64,000 bases of DNA from Cellvibrionales bacterium (GTDB lineage Bacteria; Pseudomonadota; Gammaproteobacteria; Pseudomonadales; UBA7239): positions 1,736,001-1,800,000 of the forward strand of contig JADJPU010000001.1 of assembly GCA_016713115.1 (NCBI GenBank), written 5' to 3'. The notes beneath the pieces were generated by a model that was given only the letters and a program-made list of their open reading frames with translations, made no database searches and was not told the DNA's origin. The translations under genes were made by a program, and so were the position numbers. Positions 54,136 to 63,241 of the stretch are shown here, piece after piece (position 1 is the first letter of the stretch; every line of letters begins with the position of its first letter).

Positions 54136-55236
54136 ATGTTGAAACATAGCCCTATTCAGCGCCGCAAATCGCGCCAAATCATGGTAGGCAATGTGCCTGT
54201 CGGTGGTGATGCACCGATTGCGGTGCAGAGCATGACGAATACCGAAACTACCGATGTGGCTGCTACGGTGGCGCAAATTCGTCAATTGGAAAATGTGGGT
54301 GCAGATATTGTTCGTGTCTCTGTGCCTTCCATGGACGCGGCGGAAGCATTTGGTCTGATTCGTCAGCAAGTCAAAGCGCCGTTGGTCGCAGATATTCATT
54401 TTGATTACAAAATCGCGCTGCGTGTTGCAGATCTTGGTGTCGATTGTTTGCGCATCAATCCAGGCAATATCGGTCGCGAAGATCGTGTGCGTGCGGTAGT
54501 TGAAAAAGCGCGCGAAAAAAATATCCCCATTCGCATCGGTGTAAATGCTGGATCATTAGAAAAAGATTTGCAGAAAAAATACGGCGAGCCCAATGCAGAT
54601 GCTTTGGTAGAGTCTGCTTTTCGTCATGTTGATATTTTGTACAAAATGGACTTCCATGATTTCAAATTGAGTTTGAAAGCATCGGATGTGTTTTTAACGG
54701 TAGATGCCTATCGAAAAATCGCTTCGCAAATTGAGCAGCCTTTGCATTTAGGTATTACCGAGGCGGGTGCCTTGCGCTCCGGTACGGTGAAATCCTCCGT
54801 TGGCTTGGGTCTGTTGTTGATGGATGGTATTGGCGACACGATTCGTATTTCTCTCGCAGCTGACCCTGTAGAAGAAATAAAAGTCGGCTTTGATATTTTG
54901 AAAAGCCTGCATTTGCGTACTAAGGGCATCAATATCATCGCTTGCCCGAGTTGTTCGCGGCAAAACTTTGATGTTATCCAAACCGTGAATGCGCTGGAAT
55001 CGCGTTTGGAAGACATCAATGATGCCTTGGATGTCGCCATTATCGGCTGCTATGTTAATGGTCCCGGTGAGGCAAAAGTGGCGCATATTGGTTTAACAGG
55101 AAGCTCGCCGAGCAACATGGTATTTGTGGATGGCAAACCTAGCGTCAAGCTGGAAAATAGCGAGTTGGTGGATTCGCTGGAAAAAATGATTCGCGAAAAA
55201 GTCGCGCAGCAAGCTGCTGTTATTGGCAGGGGCTAA
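54136..55236 (+). CDS. ispG: 4-hydroxy-3-methylbut-2-enyl diphosphate synthase IspG
   Basis: [4Fe-4S] enzyme of 366 residues in the MEP isoprenoid pathway, converting MEcPP to HMBPP. Cluster cysteines are seen in CPSCSRQ and in IIGCYVNGPGEA. The N-terminal TIM-barrel begins PIQRRKSRQIMVGNVPVGGDAPIAVQSMTNTETTD. It depends on the isc machinery encoded upstream. A GAGAGG box precedes the ATG; hisS follows after 32 bases. Confidence 0.98.
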   Translation: MLKHSPIQRRKSRQIMVGNVPVGGDAPIAVQSMTNTETTDVAATVAQIRQLENVGADIVRVSVPSMDAAEAFGLIRQQVKAPLVADIHFDYKIALRVADLGVDCLRINPGNIGREDRVRAVVEKAREKNIPIRIGVNAGSLEKDLQKKYGEPNADALVESAFRHVDILYKMDFHDFKLSLKASDVFLTVDAYRKIASQIEQPLHLGITEAGALRSGTVKSSVGLGLLLMDGIGDTIRISLAADPVEEIKVGFDILKSLHLRTKGINIIACPSCSRQNFDVIQTVNALESRLEDINDALDVAIIGCYVNGPGEAKVAHIGLTGSSPSNMVFVDGKPSVKLENSELVDSLEKMIREKVAQQAAVIGRG

Positions 55237-55268
55237 TCAATCAGAGTTTTTAGAGCAGGTTTTTATTC

Positions 55269-56537
55269 GTGAGCAAGATTCAATCTATTCGTGGCATGAA
55301 TGACTTGCTGCCGCATGAGTCGCATGTGTGGCAATTTATCGAGTCAACAGTGGCTGATGTGTTGCATGGATACGGCTATCGTGAAATCCGTTTCCCTATT
55401 CTTGAACAGACGGCATTGTTTAAACGCGCTATCGGTGAAGTGACCGATATTGTCGAAAAAGAAATGTATACCTTTGAAGATCGCAATGGTGACAGTTTGA
55501 CCCTGCGTCCTGAAGGTACTGCCAGTTGTGTGCGTGCTTGCGAGCAAAATGGTTTGCTGTACAACCAGACACAAAAGTTGTGGTACATGGGGCCTATGTT
55601 TCGCCACGAGCGCCCACAGAAAGGTCGCTTGCGTCAGTTTCATCAAATTGGCGTAGAAGCATTTGGTTTTGACGGTCCCGATATTGACGCAGAAATGTTG
55701 TTGCTAACAGCGCGTTTGTGGCGTGAGCTCGGGTTAGAAGATTTGGTTTCATTGCAGCTCAACTCATTGGGTTCGAATGCCGCGCGTGCGGCGTATCGTG
55801 CAGCGCTGGTGGCATATTTAGAAAATTATGTTGCTGAGTTGGATGTGGACAGTCAGCGTCGTTTGCACAGCAATCCATTGCGTATCCTCGACAGCAAAGA
55901 TGAAAATACGCAGAAAATTTTATGCAACGCGCCACAAATGCAAAACTATTTGGACGATGCGTCGCGTCGTCATTTTGATGTGTTGTGCAATATATTAACG
56001 CGCGCTGGCGTAAAGTTTGAGCTTAATTCGCGCTTGGTGCGCGGTTTGGACTATTACAACGCAACGGTGTTTGAGTGGGTGACTAGCGCGCTCGGTGCGC
56101 AGGGGACGGTGTGTGCGGGCGGTCGCTATGACGGCTTGGTTGAGCAGTTAGGCGGCAAGCCGACACCGGCTTTTGGCTTTGCAATGGGCATGGAGCGATT
56201 GGCGCTGTTGCTGGAAGGAGCGAGCGAGATTCCTGCGGCATCGCCCGATGTTTTTATTGTGTTTTCAGAAGTTGCTTTAGCTGAGGCTCTGGTTTTGGCG
56301 GAGCAGTGTCGTGATGCCATGTCTCACGCTATTGTGGTATTGAATACGGGTGGGGGTAGCTTCAAAAATCAGTTCAAGCGCGCCGACCGCAGTGGAGCCA
56401 GTATTGCGTTGGTATTGGGCGAGGACGAGCTGGCCAAACAGGTGGTTGCCGTTAAGTTTTTGCGCGACGAGCGGGAACAGCAGGTAGTGCCTTTTGGTAC
56501 ACTGAGCGCCTTTTTACGCCAGCATTTATTGGCATAA
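55269..56537 (+). CDS. hisS: Histidyl-tRNA synthetase
   Basis: Class II synthetase of 422 residues. SKIQSIRGMNDLLPHES is the typical start. Motif 2 appears in YMGPMFRHERPQKGRLRQFHQIG, with the histidine-specific LVRGLDYYNATVFEW and AGGRYDGL, and an anticodon-binding domain from about 330. The start is GTG at 55269. It belongs to the ispG-hisS-yfgM-bamB-der run. Confidence 0.98.
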   Translation: MSKIQSIRGMNDLLPHESHVWQFIESTVADVLHGYGYREIRFPILEQTALFKRAIGEVTDIVEKEMYTFEDRNGDSLTLRPEGTASCVRACEQNGLLYNQTQKLWYMGPMFRHERPQKGRLRQFHQIGVEAFGFDGPDIDAEMLLLTARLWRELGLEDLVSLQLNSLGSNAARAAYRAALVAYLENYVAELDVDSQRRLHSNPLRILDSKDENTQKILCNAPQMQNYLDDASRRHFDVLCNILTRAGVKFELNSRLVRGLDYYNATVFEWVTSALGAQGTVCAGGRYDGLVEQLGGKPTPAFGFAMGMERLALLLEGASEIPAASPDVFIVFSEVALAEALVLAEQCRDAMSHAIVVLNTGGGSFKNQFKRADRSGASIALVLGEDELAKQVVAVKFLRDEREQQVVPFGTLSAFLRQHLLA

Positions 56538-56578
56538 GTGCTATCTATTCTATGATTTTTAAACGCTGAGAGGGCGTT

Positions 56579-57250
56579 ATGGCTGATTATCGTACTGAAG
56601 AAGAGCAAATTGAATTGATAAAAAAATGGTGGCGCGAGAATGGTCGCTCCACGGTAGTGGGCGTTGGTGTGGCGGTAGTGGGATTTTTTGGTTGGACGCA
56701 GTACCAGGCCTATCAGAAAAAAAACATTGAGGCGGCATCTGATTTGTTTCAGCAAATGCTGACGGCAACGGAAGTTGCTGATAGCGCATCAAAAGTGACA
56801 GATTTAGCCGAACAGTTGCGCAAAGCCTATCCCAATACTGTGTATGCAACCTTTGCGGGTTTGCGTTTGGCGAAAGATGCTGTTGCGGCGAATAACTTGT
56901 CGGCAGCGGCAGATTTTTTGGCGTGGGTGCAGCAGCAAAAACCGGATGCTAGTTTGCAACCTTTAGTGAGTTTGCGCTTGGCGCAAGTGCAATATGCACA
57001 GAACGAAAGTGACAAAGCGCTGGCTACTTTAGGCGGCATTAAAGGCGGTGGCGTGTGGGATGGTGAGGTAGCTGAGTTGCGCGGGGATGTACTGGCTGCT
57101 CAAGGAAAAACAGAAGAAGCACGCGTGAGTTATCAATCGGCAAAACAAGCATTTGATGCTGCGGGTAATAAAGATCGCACAACAGCACTGGAAGTGAAGA
57201 CCTCTAGCTTGGCATCGACTGTTGTAACGCAAGGCAAATCAGGTAAGTAG
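56579..57250 (+). CDS. yfgM: YfgM, SecYEG-associated TPR protein
   Basis: Inner-membrane protein of 223 residues with the YfgM start ADYRTEEEQIELIKKWWRENGRSTVVGVGVAVVGFFGW: a short cytoplasmic tail and one membrane helix (about 22-40). A periplasmic TPR-like domain follows. YfgM associates with SecYEG and the chaperone PpiD. It ends 2 bases before bamB, whose product acts on exported outer-membrane proteins. Confidence 0.95.
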   Translation: MADYRTEEEQIELIKKWWRENGRSTVVGVGVAVVGFFGWTQYQAYQKKNIEAASDLFQQMLTATEVADSASKVTDLAEQLRKAYPNTVYATFAGLRLAKDAVAANNLSAAADFLAWVQQQKPDASLQPLVSLRLAQVQYAQNESDKALATLGGIKGGGVWDGEVAELRGDVLAAQGKTEEARVSYQSAKQAFDAAGNKDRTTALEVKTSSLASTVVTQGKSGK

Positions 57251-57252
57251 TT

Positions 57253-58443
57253 ATGAATAAACAGACCGCGCAAACAGTATTGCAAGCATTTGTAAGAACA
57301 ACAGCTGTTGTTTCTTTGGCGTTGTGGATGACAGCGTGCAGTCTGTTCGATGACTCCAATAAAAAAGATGAAACAGTAGCGCCGTTGAAAGAGTTGTCAG
57401 GCAGCTCGGTTTCTTTGGCGAAACAGTGGTCGCGCAGCGTGGGAAGCCAAGGTGATGAGGCGCTGTTGTTGTCGCTCACACCTGCGGTAAGTGGCGGAAC
57501 AATTTATGCAGCGAATGCCAACGGAGGTGTGTTGGCAATGAGTCGTGCCAGCGGTGAAGTGCGCTGGAAGGTCGATCTGGATGCGGCCTTGGTTGGTGCA
57601 GTAGGCGCGGGTGCCGATATGGTTTTTGTCTCACCAGCAAGTGGCGGTGTTATTGCGCTAGATGCAGCCAGTGGTGAAGTGCGTTGGCGCGCACAAACCA
57701 GCAGCCAAGTGTTAGCGGCTGCCGCTACAGATGGTGATGTTGTGGTGGCGCAATCAACCGATGCGCAAGTGAAAGCATTTGATGCTGCAAGTGGTCGTGT
57801 GCGTTGGTCTTATAAATCATCACAGGCGGTGCTAACACTGCGTGGAAACAGCTCCCCTGTGATCCAATCTGGCTCGGTTTTTGTTGCATTTGATAACGGA
57901 AAAATTGCTGTGCTAAACGCGAGCACGGGTTTAATGCAGTGGGAGCGTCGTTTCATTGTGCACAATGGTCGCTCTGAATTGGAGCGAATCATTGATGTGC
58001 AAGCAAACCCAGTTTTGACATTAACCGATGTGATTGTTGCGTCTTATCAGGGTGTGATTGTCGATATTGCACAGGAAAGTGGCCAAATAAAATGGGAGCA
58101 AAAAGCTTCCGTTGTACACAGCATGGCAACAGCAGACGATGTAATTTATATCGTTGAGGGCGGCGATGTTGTGCGCGCACTTAGCATGACCACCGGCAAT
58201 GAAATTTGGAAAGTGGAAGGCTTTGATAATCGCGGTTTGTCATCACCTGCCATTATTGGAGATTATCTTGCTGTGGCGGATAAGCGCGGTTACATCCATT
58301 TGCTAAAGCGTGCAGGTGGCACATATGCAGGCCGCTACAACATCGGTGGTGATGGTGTAAGAGCAAATTTGCAGAGCGATGGTGACACCTTGTATGCGTT
58401 GACTGTTAGCGGCAAGTTGTACGCACTTAGCCTTAAGCAGTAA
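57253..58443 (+). CDS. bamB: Outer-membrane assembly lipoprotein BamB
   Basis: Lipoprotein of 396 residues and scaffold of the BAM complex. The lipobox WMTAC gives Cys29. The rest is an eight-bladed propeller whose blades recur as ASGEVRWKVDLD, AASGEVRWRAQTS, AASGRVRWSYKSS, ASTGLMQWERRF, ESGQIKWEQKA and TTGNEIWKVEG. It works with BamA to insert beta-barrel proteins, including receptors such as the heme receptor in this window. Confidence 0.97.
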   Translation: MNKQTAQTVLQAFVRTTAVVSLALWMTACSLFDDSNKKDETVAPLKELSGSSVSLAKQWSRSVGSQGDEALLLSLTPAVSGGTIYAANANGGVLAMSRASGEVRWKVDLDAALVGAVGAGADMVFVSPASGGVIALDAASGEVRWRAQTSSQVLAAAATDGDVVVAQSTDAQVKAFDAASGRVRWSYKSSQAVLTLRGNSSPVIQSGSVFVAFDNGKIAVLNASTGLMQWERRFIVHNGRSELERIIDVQANPVLTLTDVIVASYQGVIVDIAQESGQIKWEQKASVVHSMATADDVIYIVEGGDVVRALSMTTGNEIWKVEGFDNRGLSSPAIIGDYLAVADKRGYIHLLKRAGGTYAGRYNIGGDGVRANLQSDGDTLYALTVSGKLYALSLKQ

Positions 58444-58452
58444 GGGATTATT

Positions 58453-59924
58453 GTGCTGCCGGTTATTGCTCTCGTTGGTCGTCCTAATGTCGGTAAATCG
58501 ACATTGTTTAATCGCATCACGCGCACACGCAATGCGATTGTGGCCAATTTTTCTGGGCTAACGCGCGACCGCCAATACGGCGAAGCCGCGTTTGAAGGGC
58601 ATCGCTTTATTGTGGTGGATACCGGCGGCCTCGGTGAAGAAGAGCGCGGTATTGATGATGCGATGGCGCACCAATCACTGACAGCGATTGAAGAAGCTGA
58701 TGTGGTTTTATTTTTGGTGGATTGTCGTGCGGGTTTGTCGGCTGGCGATGAATTAATTGCACGCCATCTGCGAGAAAATCACAAAAATACTTTTTGGTGG
58801 TGAATAAATCGGATGGCATGGACCCTGATATCGCCACCAGCGATTTTTTCTCTCTGGGGTTTCAGCAAGTGCATCCGATTGCGGCAACGCACGGTCGTGG
58901 TGTGCATCAATTATTGGAGGCGGTAGCGCAAACGCTGTTTCCAGCACCAGAGCAAACAGAAAGTGATGAAACTGCCGATGACGATCTGTGGGATGCAGAA
59001 AGCGAGCTGGATCAGGAAGAAGTAGATCAAGAAAATGAGCCGGAAACGCGCCGCATAAAAATCGCCATTGTCGGTAGACCGAATGTTGGGAAATCCACTT
59101 TGGTAAACCGCATGTTGGGTGAAGATCGCGTAGTGGTGTTTGATTTGCCAGGTACTACGCGTGACAGTATTTATATTGACTATCAACGCAACGAAGAAAA
59201 TTTTACGCTGATTGATACGGCGGGTATTCGCAAGCGCAAAAATATTACGGAAGCGATAGAAAAGTTTTCTATCGTCAAAACACTGCAAGCGATTGAAGAT
59301 GCGAATGTTGTGATTTTGTTGCTGGATGCGCAGGAAGGCATCGTCGAACAGGATTTGCATTTGCTCGGCCATGTGATTGAAAAAGGTCGCGCCTTGGTAG
59401 TGGCTATCAATAAATGGGACGGCCTCGACGAAGATCAGCGCAATGAAGTGAAGCGCGTGCTGGACAGACGCATGCAATTTACAAAATTTGCCACCACGCA
59501 TTTCATTTCTGCACTGCACGGCAGCGGCGTGGGCAATTTGTATGATTCCATCAAGAAAGCCTACAAATCCGCCACGCAAAAATTGAGCACGCCTTTCTTA
59601 ACGCGCATTCTGGAAGACGCCGTGTCCTCCCATCAGCCGCCGCTGGTGAACGGTCGCCGCATCAAGCTGCGCTATGCCCACGCCGGTGGGCAGAACCCGC
59701 CCATCATCATCATTCACGGCAACCAAGTGGATAAGGTGCCGGATCACTATCGCCGCTACCTCGAAAACATCTACCGCGAGGTGTTGCAGCTCGCCGGCAC
59801 GCCGCTGCGCATCGAGTTTCGTGGCGGCGACAATCCCTACGAAGGCAGGCGCAACACCCTAACACCGCGCCAGTTGCAGAAGCGCAAGCGCATGGTGCAG
59901 CACTTCAAAAAGCGGGACAAATAG
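58453..59924 (+). CDS. der: GTPase Der (EngA), frame broken by a one-base deletion
   Basis: Ribosome-assembly GTPase with two consecutive G domains. The first (GRPNVGKSTLFNR, DTGGLGEEE) is read from GTG at 58453 and stops at 58803 within HKNTFWW. The expected continuation VVNKSDGMD is in the next frame (58794-59924), with the second G domain (GRPNVGKSTLVNRM, DTAGIRKR, NKWDG) and the KH-like domain. One extra T in the T5 run 58791-58795 restores KNTFLVVNKSDG and a 490-residue protein, the normal Der length. Der is essential in studied bacteria, so a consensus error is most likely. Confidence 0.93.
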
Positions 59925-59943
59925 CCTCCCCCTGTGGTATAAA
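59914..59943 (+). promoter_or_regulatory. rpsB-tsf promoter
   Basis: GGGACA (59914-59919, inside the end of der), an 18-base spacer and TATAAA (59938-59943) are followed by the GC-rich discriminator GCCCGCCCGC. This is the pattern of growth-rate and stringently regulated ribosomal promoters. Confidence 0.65.
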
Positions 59944-59984
59944 GCCCGCCCGCTCGAGCATGGGGCTGAAGCGGATCAACGACT

Positions 59985-60060
59985 CACACAGTTCGTCACA
60001 TCAATCTGGGTGCCCTGCGGGGTAGATTGATGGGAGCTGTGGTGGCTTAACCCGAGAGGA
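59985..60060 (+). ncRNA. rpsB 5' leader RNA structure (S2 autoregulation candidate)
   Basis: Two nested stems precede rpsB. The outer is CACAGTTC (59987-59994) with GAGCTGTG (60034-60041), including one G-U pair. The inner is a perfect 9-base CATCAATCT (59999-60007) with AGATTGATG (60024-60032) and a GC-rich loop. The Shine-Dalgarno GAGAGGA follows. In E. coli ribosomal protein S2 represses rpsB-tsf through the rpsB leader; this structure is a good candidate for the same control, by inference. Confidence 0.65.
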
Positions 60061-60064
60061 AACT

Positions 60065-60805
60065 ATGGCCAATATCAGCATGACAGACCTGCTGCAAGCA
60101 GGTGCGCACTTCGGACACCAGACGCGCTACTGGAACCCCAAGATGGGCAAATACATCTTCGGCGCGCGCAATAAAATTCACATCATCAACCTTGAGCATA
60201 CCGTGCCAGCTTTCAACGAAGCATTGGCCTTGGTGCGCGATTTGTCTTCCAAGCGCAACAAAATTTTGTTCGTCGGCACTAAGCGTGCAGCGGCCAAAGT
60301 GGTTGCTGAACAAGCGGCGCGTGTAGGCATGCCGTATGTCAGCCATCGCTGGTTGGGCGGCATGTTGACCAACTACAAAACCATTCGCACTTCCATCAAG
60401 CGTTATCGCGAATTGGAAAAACAATCGCAAGACGGCACTTTCAATTTGCTGACTAAAAAAGAAGCATTGATGCGCACACGCGACATGGAAAAACTGGAGC
60501 GTGCGATCGGCGGTATCAAAGATATGGGCGGCTTGCCTGATGCGTTGTTTGTTATCGATGTGGATCACGAACGCATTGCAATCACTGAAGCTAATAAATT
60601 GGGCATTCCAGTGATCGGTATCGTGGATACCAACAGTGATCCATCGGGTGTGGATATTGTTATCCCTGCCAACGACGATGCTTTGCGCGCGGTCAAGTTG
60701 TATGTCACAGCGATGGCAGATGCTTGTGCAGAAGGCATTGCCAATGCAACTGGCGGCGTGGTCAACAAAGACGAGTTTGTTGAAGTAGACAGCGAGCAAG
60801 CTTGA
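60065..60805 (+). CDS. rpsB: 30S ribosomal protein S2
   Basis: Ribosomal protein of 246 residues. ISMTDLLQAGAHFGHQTRYWNPKM is the family start, and SHRWLGGMLTNYKTIRTSIKRY and the C-terminal GIPVIGIVDTNSDPSGVDIVIPANDDA are conserved. AGAGGA precedes the ATG. It is co-transcribed with tsf through an attenuating terminator. Confidence 0.99.
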   Translation: MANISMTDLLQAGAHFGHQTRYWNPKMGKYIFGARNKIHIINLEHTVPAFNEALALVRDLSSKRNKILFVGTKRAAAKVVAEQAARVGMPYVSHRWLGGMLTNYKTIRTSIKRYRELEKQSQDGTFNLLTKKEALMRTRDMEKLERAIGGIKDMGGLPDALFVIDVDHERIAITEANKLGIPVIGIVDTNSDPSGVDIVIPANDDALRAVKLYVTAMADACAEGIANATGGVVNKDEFVEVDSEQA

Positions 60806-60830
60806 TTTAAAAAATCATTGCTAGTTTGAG

Positions 60831-60862
60831 AGAAAGGGGGCGTGTCCCCCTTTCTGGTTTTT
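60831..60862 (+). terminator. rpsB-tsf intergenic attenuator
   Basis: A perfect 10-base stem, AGAAAGGGGG (60831-60840) with CCCCCTTTCT (60846-60855), encloses a 5-base loop and is followed by GGTTTTTG. It lies 25 bases after rpsB and ahead of tsf. Partial termination here would give more S2 than EF-Ts message. Confidence 0.88.
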
Positions 60863-60894
60863 GAAAAATTGATAAATACAGAGAGGAAAAAACC

Positions 60895-61763
60895 ATGGCA
60901 GAGATTTCAGCATCCAGTGTAAAAGAGCTGCGTGAGCGCACCGGTCTTGGCATGATGGAATGTAAAAAGGCATTGGTAGAAGCCAATGGCGATATCGAAA
61001 CCGCGATTGATAATTTGCGTAAATCCGGTCAGGCAAAAGCAGCGAAGAAAGCGGGCAATATTGCCGCAGATGGCGCGATTGTGATTGTTAGCAACGGCAA
61101 AACAGCGTTGGTGCTGGAAGTAAACAGCCAGACCGATTTTGTTGCCAAAGATGAAAACTTCACAGTGTTCGCTAACAAAGTGGCGGAAGCGGCTTTGGCG
61201 GCGCGTGAAACTGATGTAGAAAAATTGCAGCGTTAGATTTCGGTGGTCAGACTGTTGAAGAAGCGCGCGTGGCGCTCGTGCAAAAAATTGGTGAAAACAT
61301 TCAAGTGCGTCGCGCTGAGTTGGTAGAAGGCGCGTTGCTGGCTTCTTATCGCCACGGCATCAAGATCGGTGTGGTGGTAGCGATGGAGGGTGGTAGCGAA
61401 GATTTGGCAAAAGACATTGCCATGCATATCGCCGCTGCGAAACCAGAAGCTATTTCGCCAGAAGAAGTGTCACCGGCGGTCATTGCAAAAGAACGCGAAA
61501 TTGCGGCGGCGAAAGCAGCGGAGTCCGGCAAGCCAGCAAACATCGTTGAGAAAATGGTGGAAGGCGCTGTGAAAAAATACCTCGCTGAGGTGTCGCTGAT
61601 CGAGCAAGCGTATGTCAAAGAGCCCGACATGAAGGTGGCGCAGTTGTTGGCAAAACACGGCGCTAAAGTCACGCGCTTCGTGCGTTTGGAAGTTGGCGAA
61701 GGCATTGAGAAAAAAGAAGTAGATTTTGCTGCAGAAGTGGCAGCGGCTGTCGCTGCTAAGTAA
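60895..61763 (+). CDS. tsf: Elongation factor Ts, frame broken by a one-base deletion
   Basis: Nucleotide exchange factor for EF-Tu. The N-terminal UBA-like domain (SSVKELRERTGLGMMECKKAL) and core NSQTDFVAKDENF are read from 60895 and stop at 61236. The continuation LDFGGQTVEEARVALVQKIGENI is in the next frame and runs to 61763. A single base, most simply a second G at the TTGCAG of 61225-61230, restores KLAALDFGG and a 289-residue protein of normal length. Tsf is essential, so a consensus error is the favoured explanation. A terminator follows. Confidence 0.93.
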
Positions 61764-61783
61764 TCAGCAGTTAGTGCGGAAAG

Positions 61784-61816
61784 CGGCGAAGTGGGGTGAC
61801 CTGCTTCGCCGTTTTT
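61784..61816 (+). terminator. tsf terminator
   Basis: The stem CGGCGAAG (61784-61791) with CTTCGCCG (61804-61811) and a 12-base loop is followed by TTTTT (61812-61816), ending the rpsB-tsf unit. Confidence 0.88.
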
Positions 61817-61829
61817 GTTGGTGCTGCGG

Positions 61830-61858
61830 CTGAAATATCCACCTTCATGCACTAGAAT
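61830..61858 (+). promoter_or_regulatory. pyrH promoter
   Basis: CTGAAA (61830-61835), a 17-base spacer and TAGAAT (61853-61858) lie 33 bases before the pyrH start, directly after the tsf terminator. It probably drives pyrH-frr-uppS-cdsA. Confidence 0.6.
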
Positions 61859-61890
61859 GACCGCCACTTTTCTCTGATGGAATTGTCCTC

Positions 61891-62628
61891 ATGACCACTG
61901 GCAAGGATAGGAAATACAAGCGCATCCTGCTCAAACTGAGTGGCGAGGAGTTGATGGGGCAAGAGGGCTTCGGCATTGACCCCAAAGTGCTCGACAAGAT
62001 GGCGTTGGAGATCGGCCAGTTGGTTGGTATCGGCGTGCAAGTGGGCTTGGTGGTTGGTGGCGGCAATTTATTTCGCGGTGCCGCGTTGTCGGCAGCGGGC
62101 TTGGATCGCGTCACTGGCGACCACATGGGCATGCTGGCCACCGTAATGAATGGTTTGGCACTGCGCGATGCTTTGGAGCGTAGCAATATTCAGAGCCATG
62201 TTATGTCCGCCATTCCCATGAGTGGTGTGGTAGAGCATTACGACCGCCGTCGCGCGATTCGCTACCTAGAGCAAGGTGAAGTGGTGATTTTTGCAGCCGG
62301 TACCGGCAATCCGTTTTTCACCACCGATTCTGCGGCGTGTTTGCGCGGTATTGAAGTGAATGCCGAGTTGGTGCTTAAAGCTACCAAGGTGGATGGTGTT
62401 TATGATGCCGATCCCATGAAAAATCCTAATGCAAAAATGTATGAGCGTCTGACATACGATGAAGCCTTGGATAAAAAATTGGGCGTGATGGATTTGACGG
62501 CGATTTGCTTGTGCCGTGAACACAATATGCCCGTGCGTGTTTTCAGAATGTCGAAAGCGGGCGCGCTGCTCAATATCGTCGTCGGCGGCAATGAAGGCAC
62601 GCTGATGGTTGAGAAAAACGAAGACTAA
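61891..62628 (+). CDS. pyrH: Uridylate kinase
   Basis: Hexameric UMP kinase of 245 residues of the amino acid kinase fold, with KRILLKLSGEELMG at the N-terminus, GGGNLFRG, and KVDGVYDADPMKNP near residue 165. It converts UMP to UDP. Its position between tsf and frr is conserved across bacteria. Confidence 0.98.
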   Translation: MTTGKDRKYKRILLKLSGEELMGQEGFGIDPKVLDKMALEIGQLVGIGVQVGLVVGGGNLFRGAALSAAGLDRVTGDHMGMLATVMNGLALRDALERSNIQSHVMSAIPMSGVVEHYDRRRAIRYLEQGEVVIFAAGTGNPFFTTDSAACLRGIEVNAELVLKATKVDGVYDADPMKNPNAKMYERLTYDEALDKKLGVMDLTAICLCREHNMPVRVFRMSKAGALLNIVVGGNEGTLMVEKNED

Positions 62629-62660
62629 TATCGATAGTGATTTAAAGAGAGTAGGCCAGC

Positions 62661-63218
62661 ATGATTAATGACATCAAAAAAGAAGCCGAAGAGCGCATGA
62701 AGAAAAGCATTGAAGCGCTTTCACATGCACTGAACCGCATTCGCACCGGTCGTGCGCACCCCAGTATCCTTGAAGGCATCGTGGTGAATTACTACGGTGC
62801 GGATACACCTCTACAACAACTGGCCAATATCAATGTGGAAGATTCGCGCACGCTGTCGATTACGCCGTGGGAAAAAGCTGTGGTGCCGGCGATTGAAAAG
62901 GCAATCATGACTTCTGATCTGGGTTTGAATCCCAATACGGCAGGTGCGGTTATCCGCATTCCAATGCCTGCGTTGACCGAAGAGACGCGCAAAAACTTTA
63001 TCAAGCACGCCAAAGCAGAGGCGGAAACGGCGCGTGTTTCGGTGCGCAATATTCGCCGCGATGCTAACACGCAACTGAAAGACCTGCTCAAAGAAAAAAC
63101 CATCAGTGAAGATGATGATCGTCGTGCGCAGGATGAAGTGCAGAAAATTACTGACAAGTTTGTTGCTGAAATTGATAAAGCTTTTTCAGTCAAAGAAAAA
63201 GACTTGATGGAAATCTGA
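62661..63218 (+). CDS. frr: Ribosome recycling factor
   Basis: Ribosome recycling factor of 185 residues, which splits post-termination ribosomes with EF-G. ALNRIRTGRAHPSILEGI and NIRRDANTQLKDLLKEKTISEDDDRRAQDEVQK are family hallmarks. GAGAGTAGG precedes the ATG. Confidence 0.98.
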   Translation: MINDIKKEAEERMKKSIEALSHALNRIRTGRAHPSILEGIVVNYYGADTPLQQLANINVEDSRTLSITPWEKAVVPAIEKAIMTSDLGLNPNTAGAVIRIPMPALTEETRKNFIKHAKAEAETARVSVRNIRRDANTQLKDLLKEKTISEDDDRRAQDEVQKITDKFVAEIDKAFSVKEKDLMEI

Positions 63219-63241
63219 GGCGCAGCCTCGATTTTGTTGTC

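Noticed and set aside
4904..61236. Programmed -1 frameshifting in lnt, der and tsf
   Set aside because: Adding one base fits all three, but no standard X-XXY-YYZ slippery heptamer in the right phase or clear downstream pseudoknot was seen; kept only as an alternative to sequencing error.
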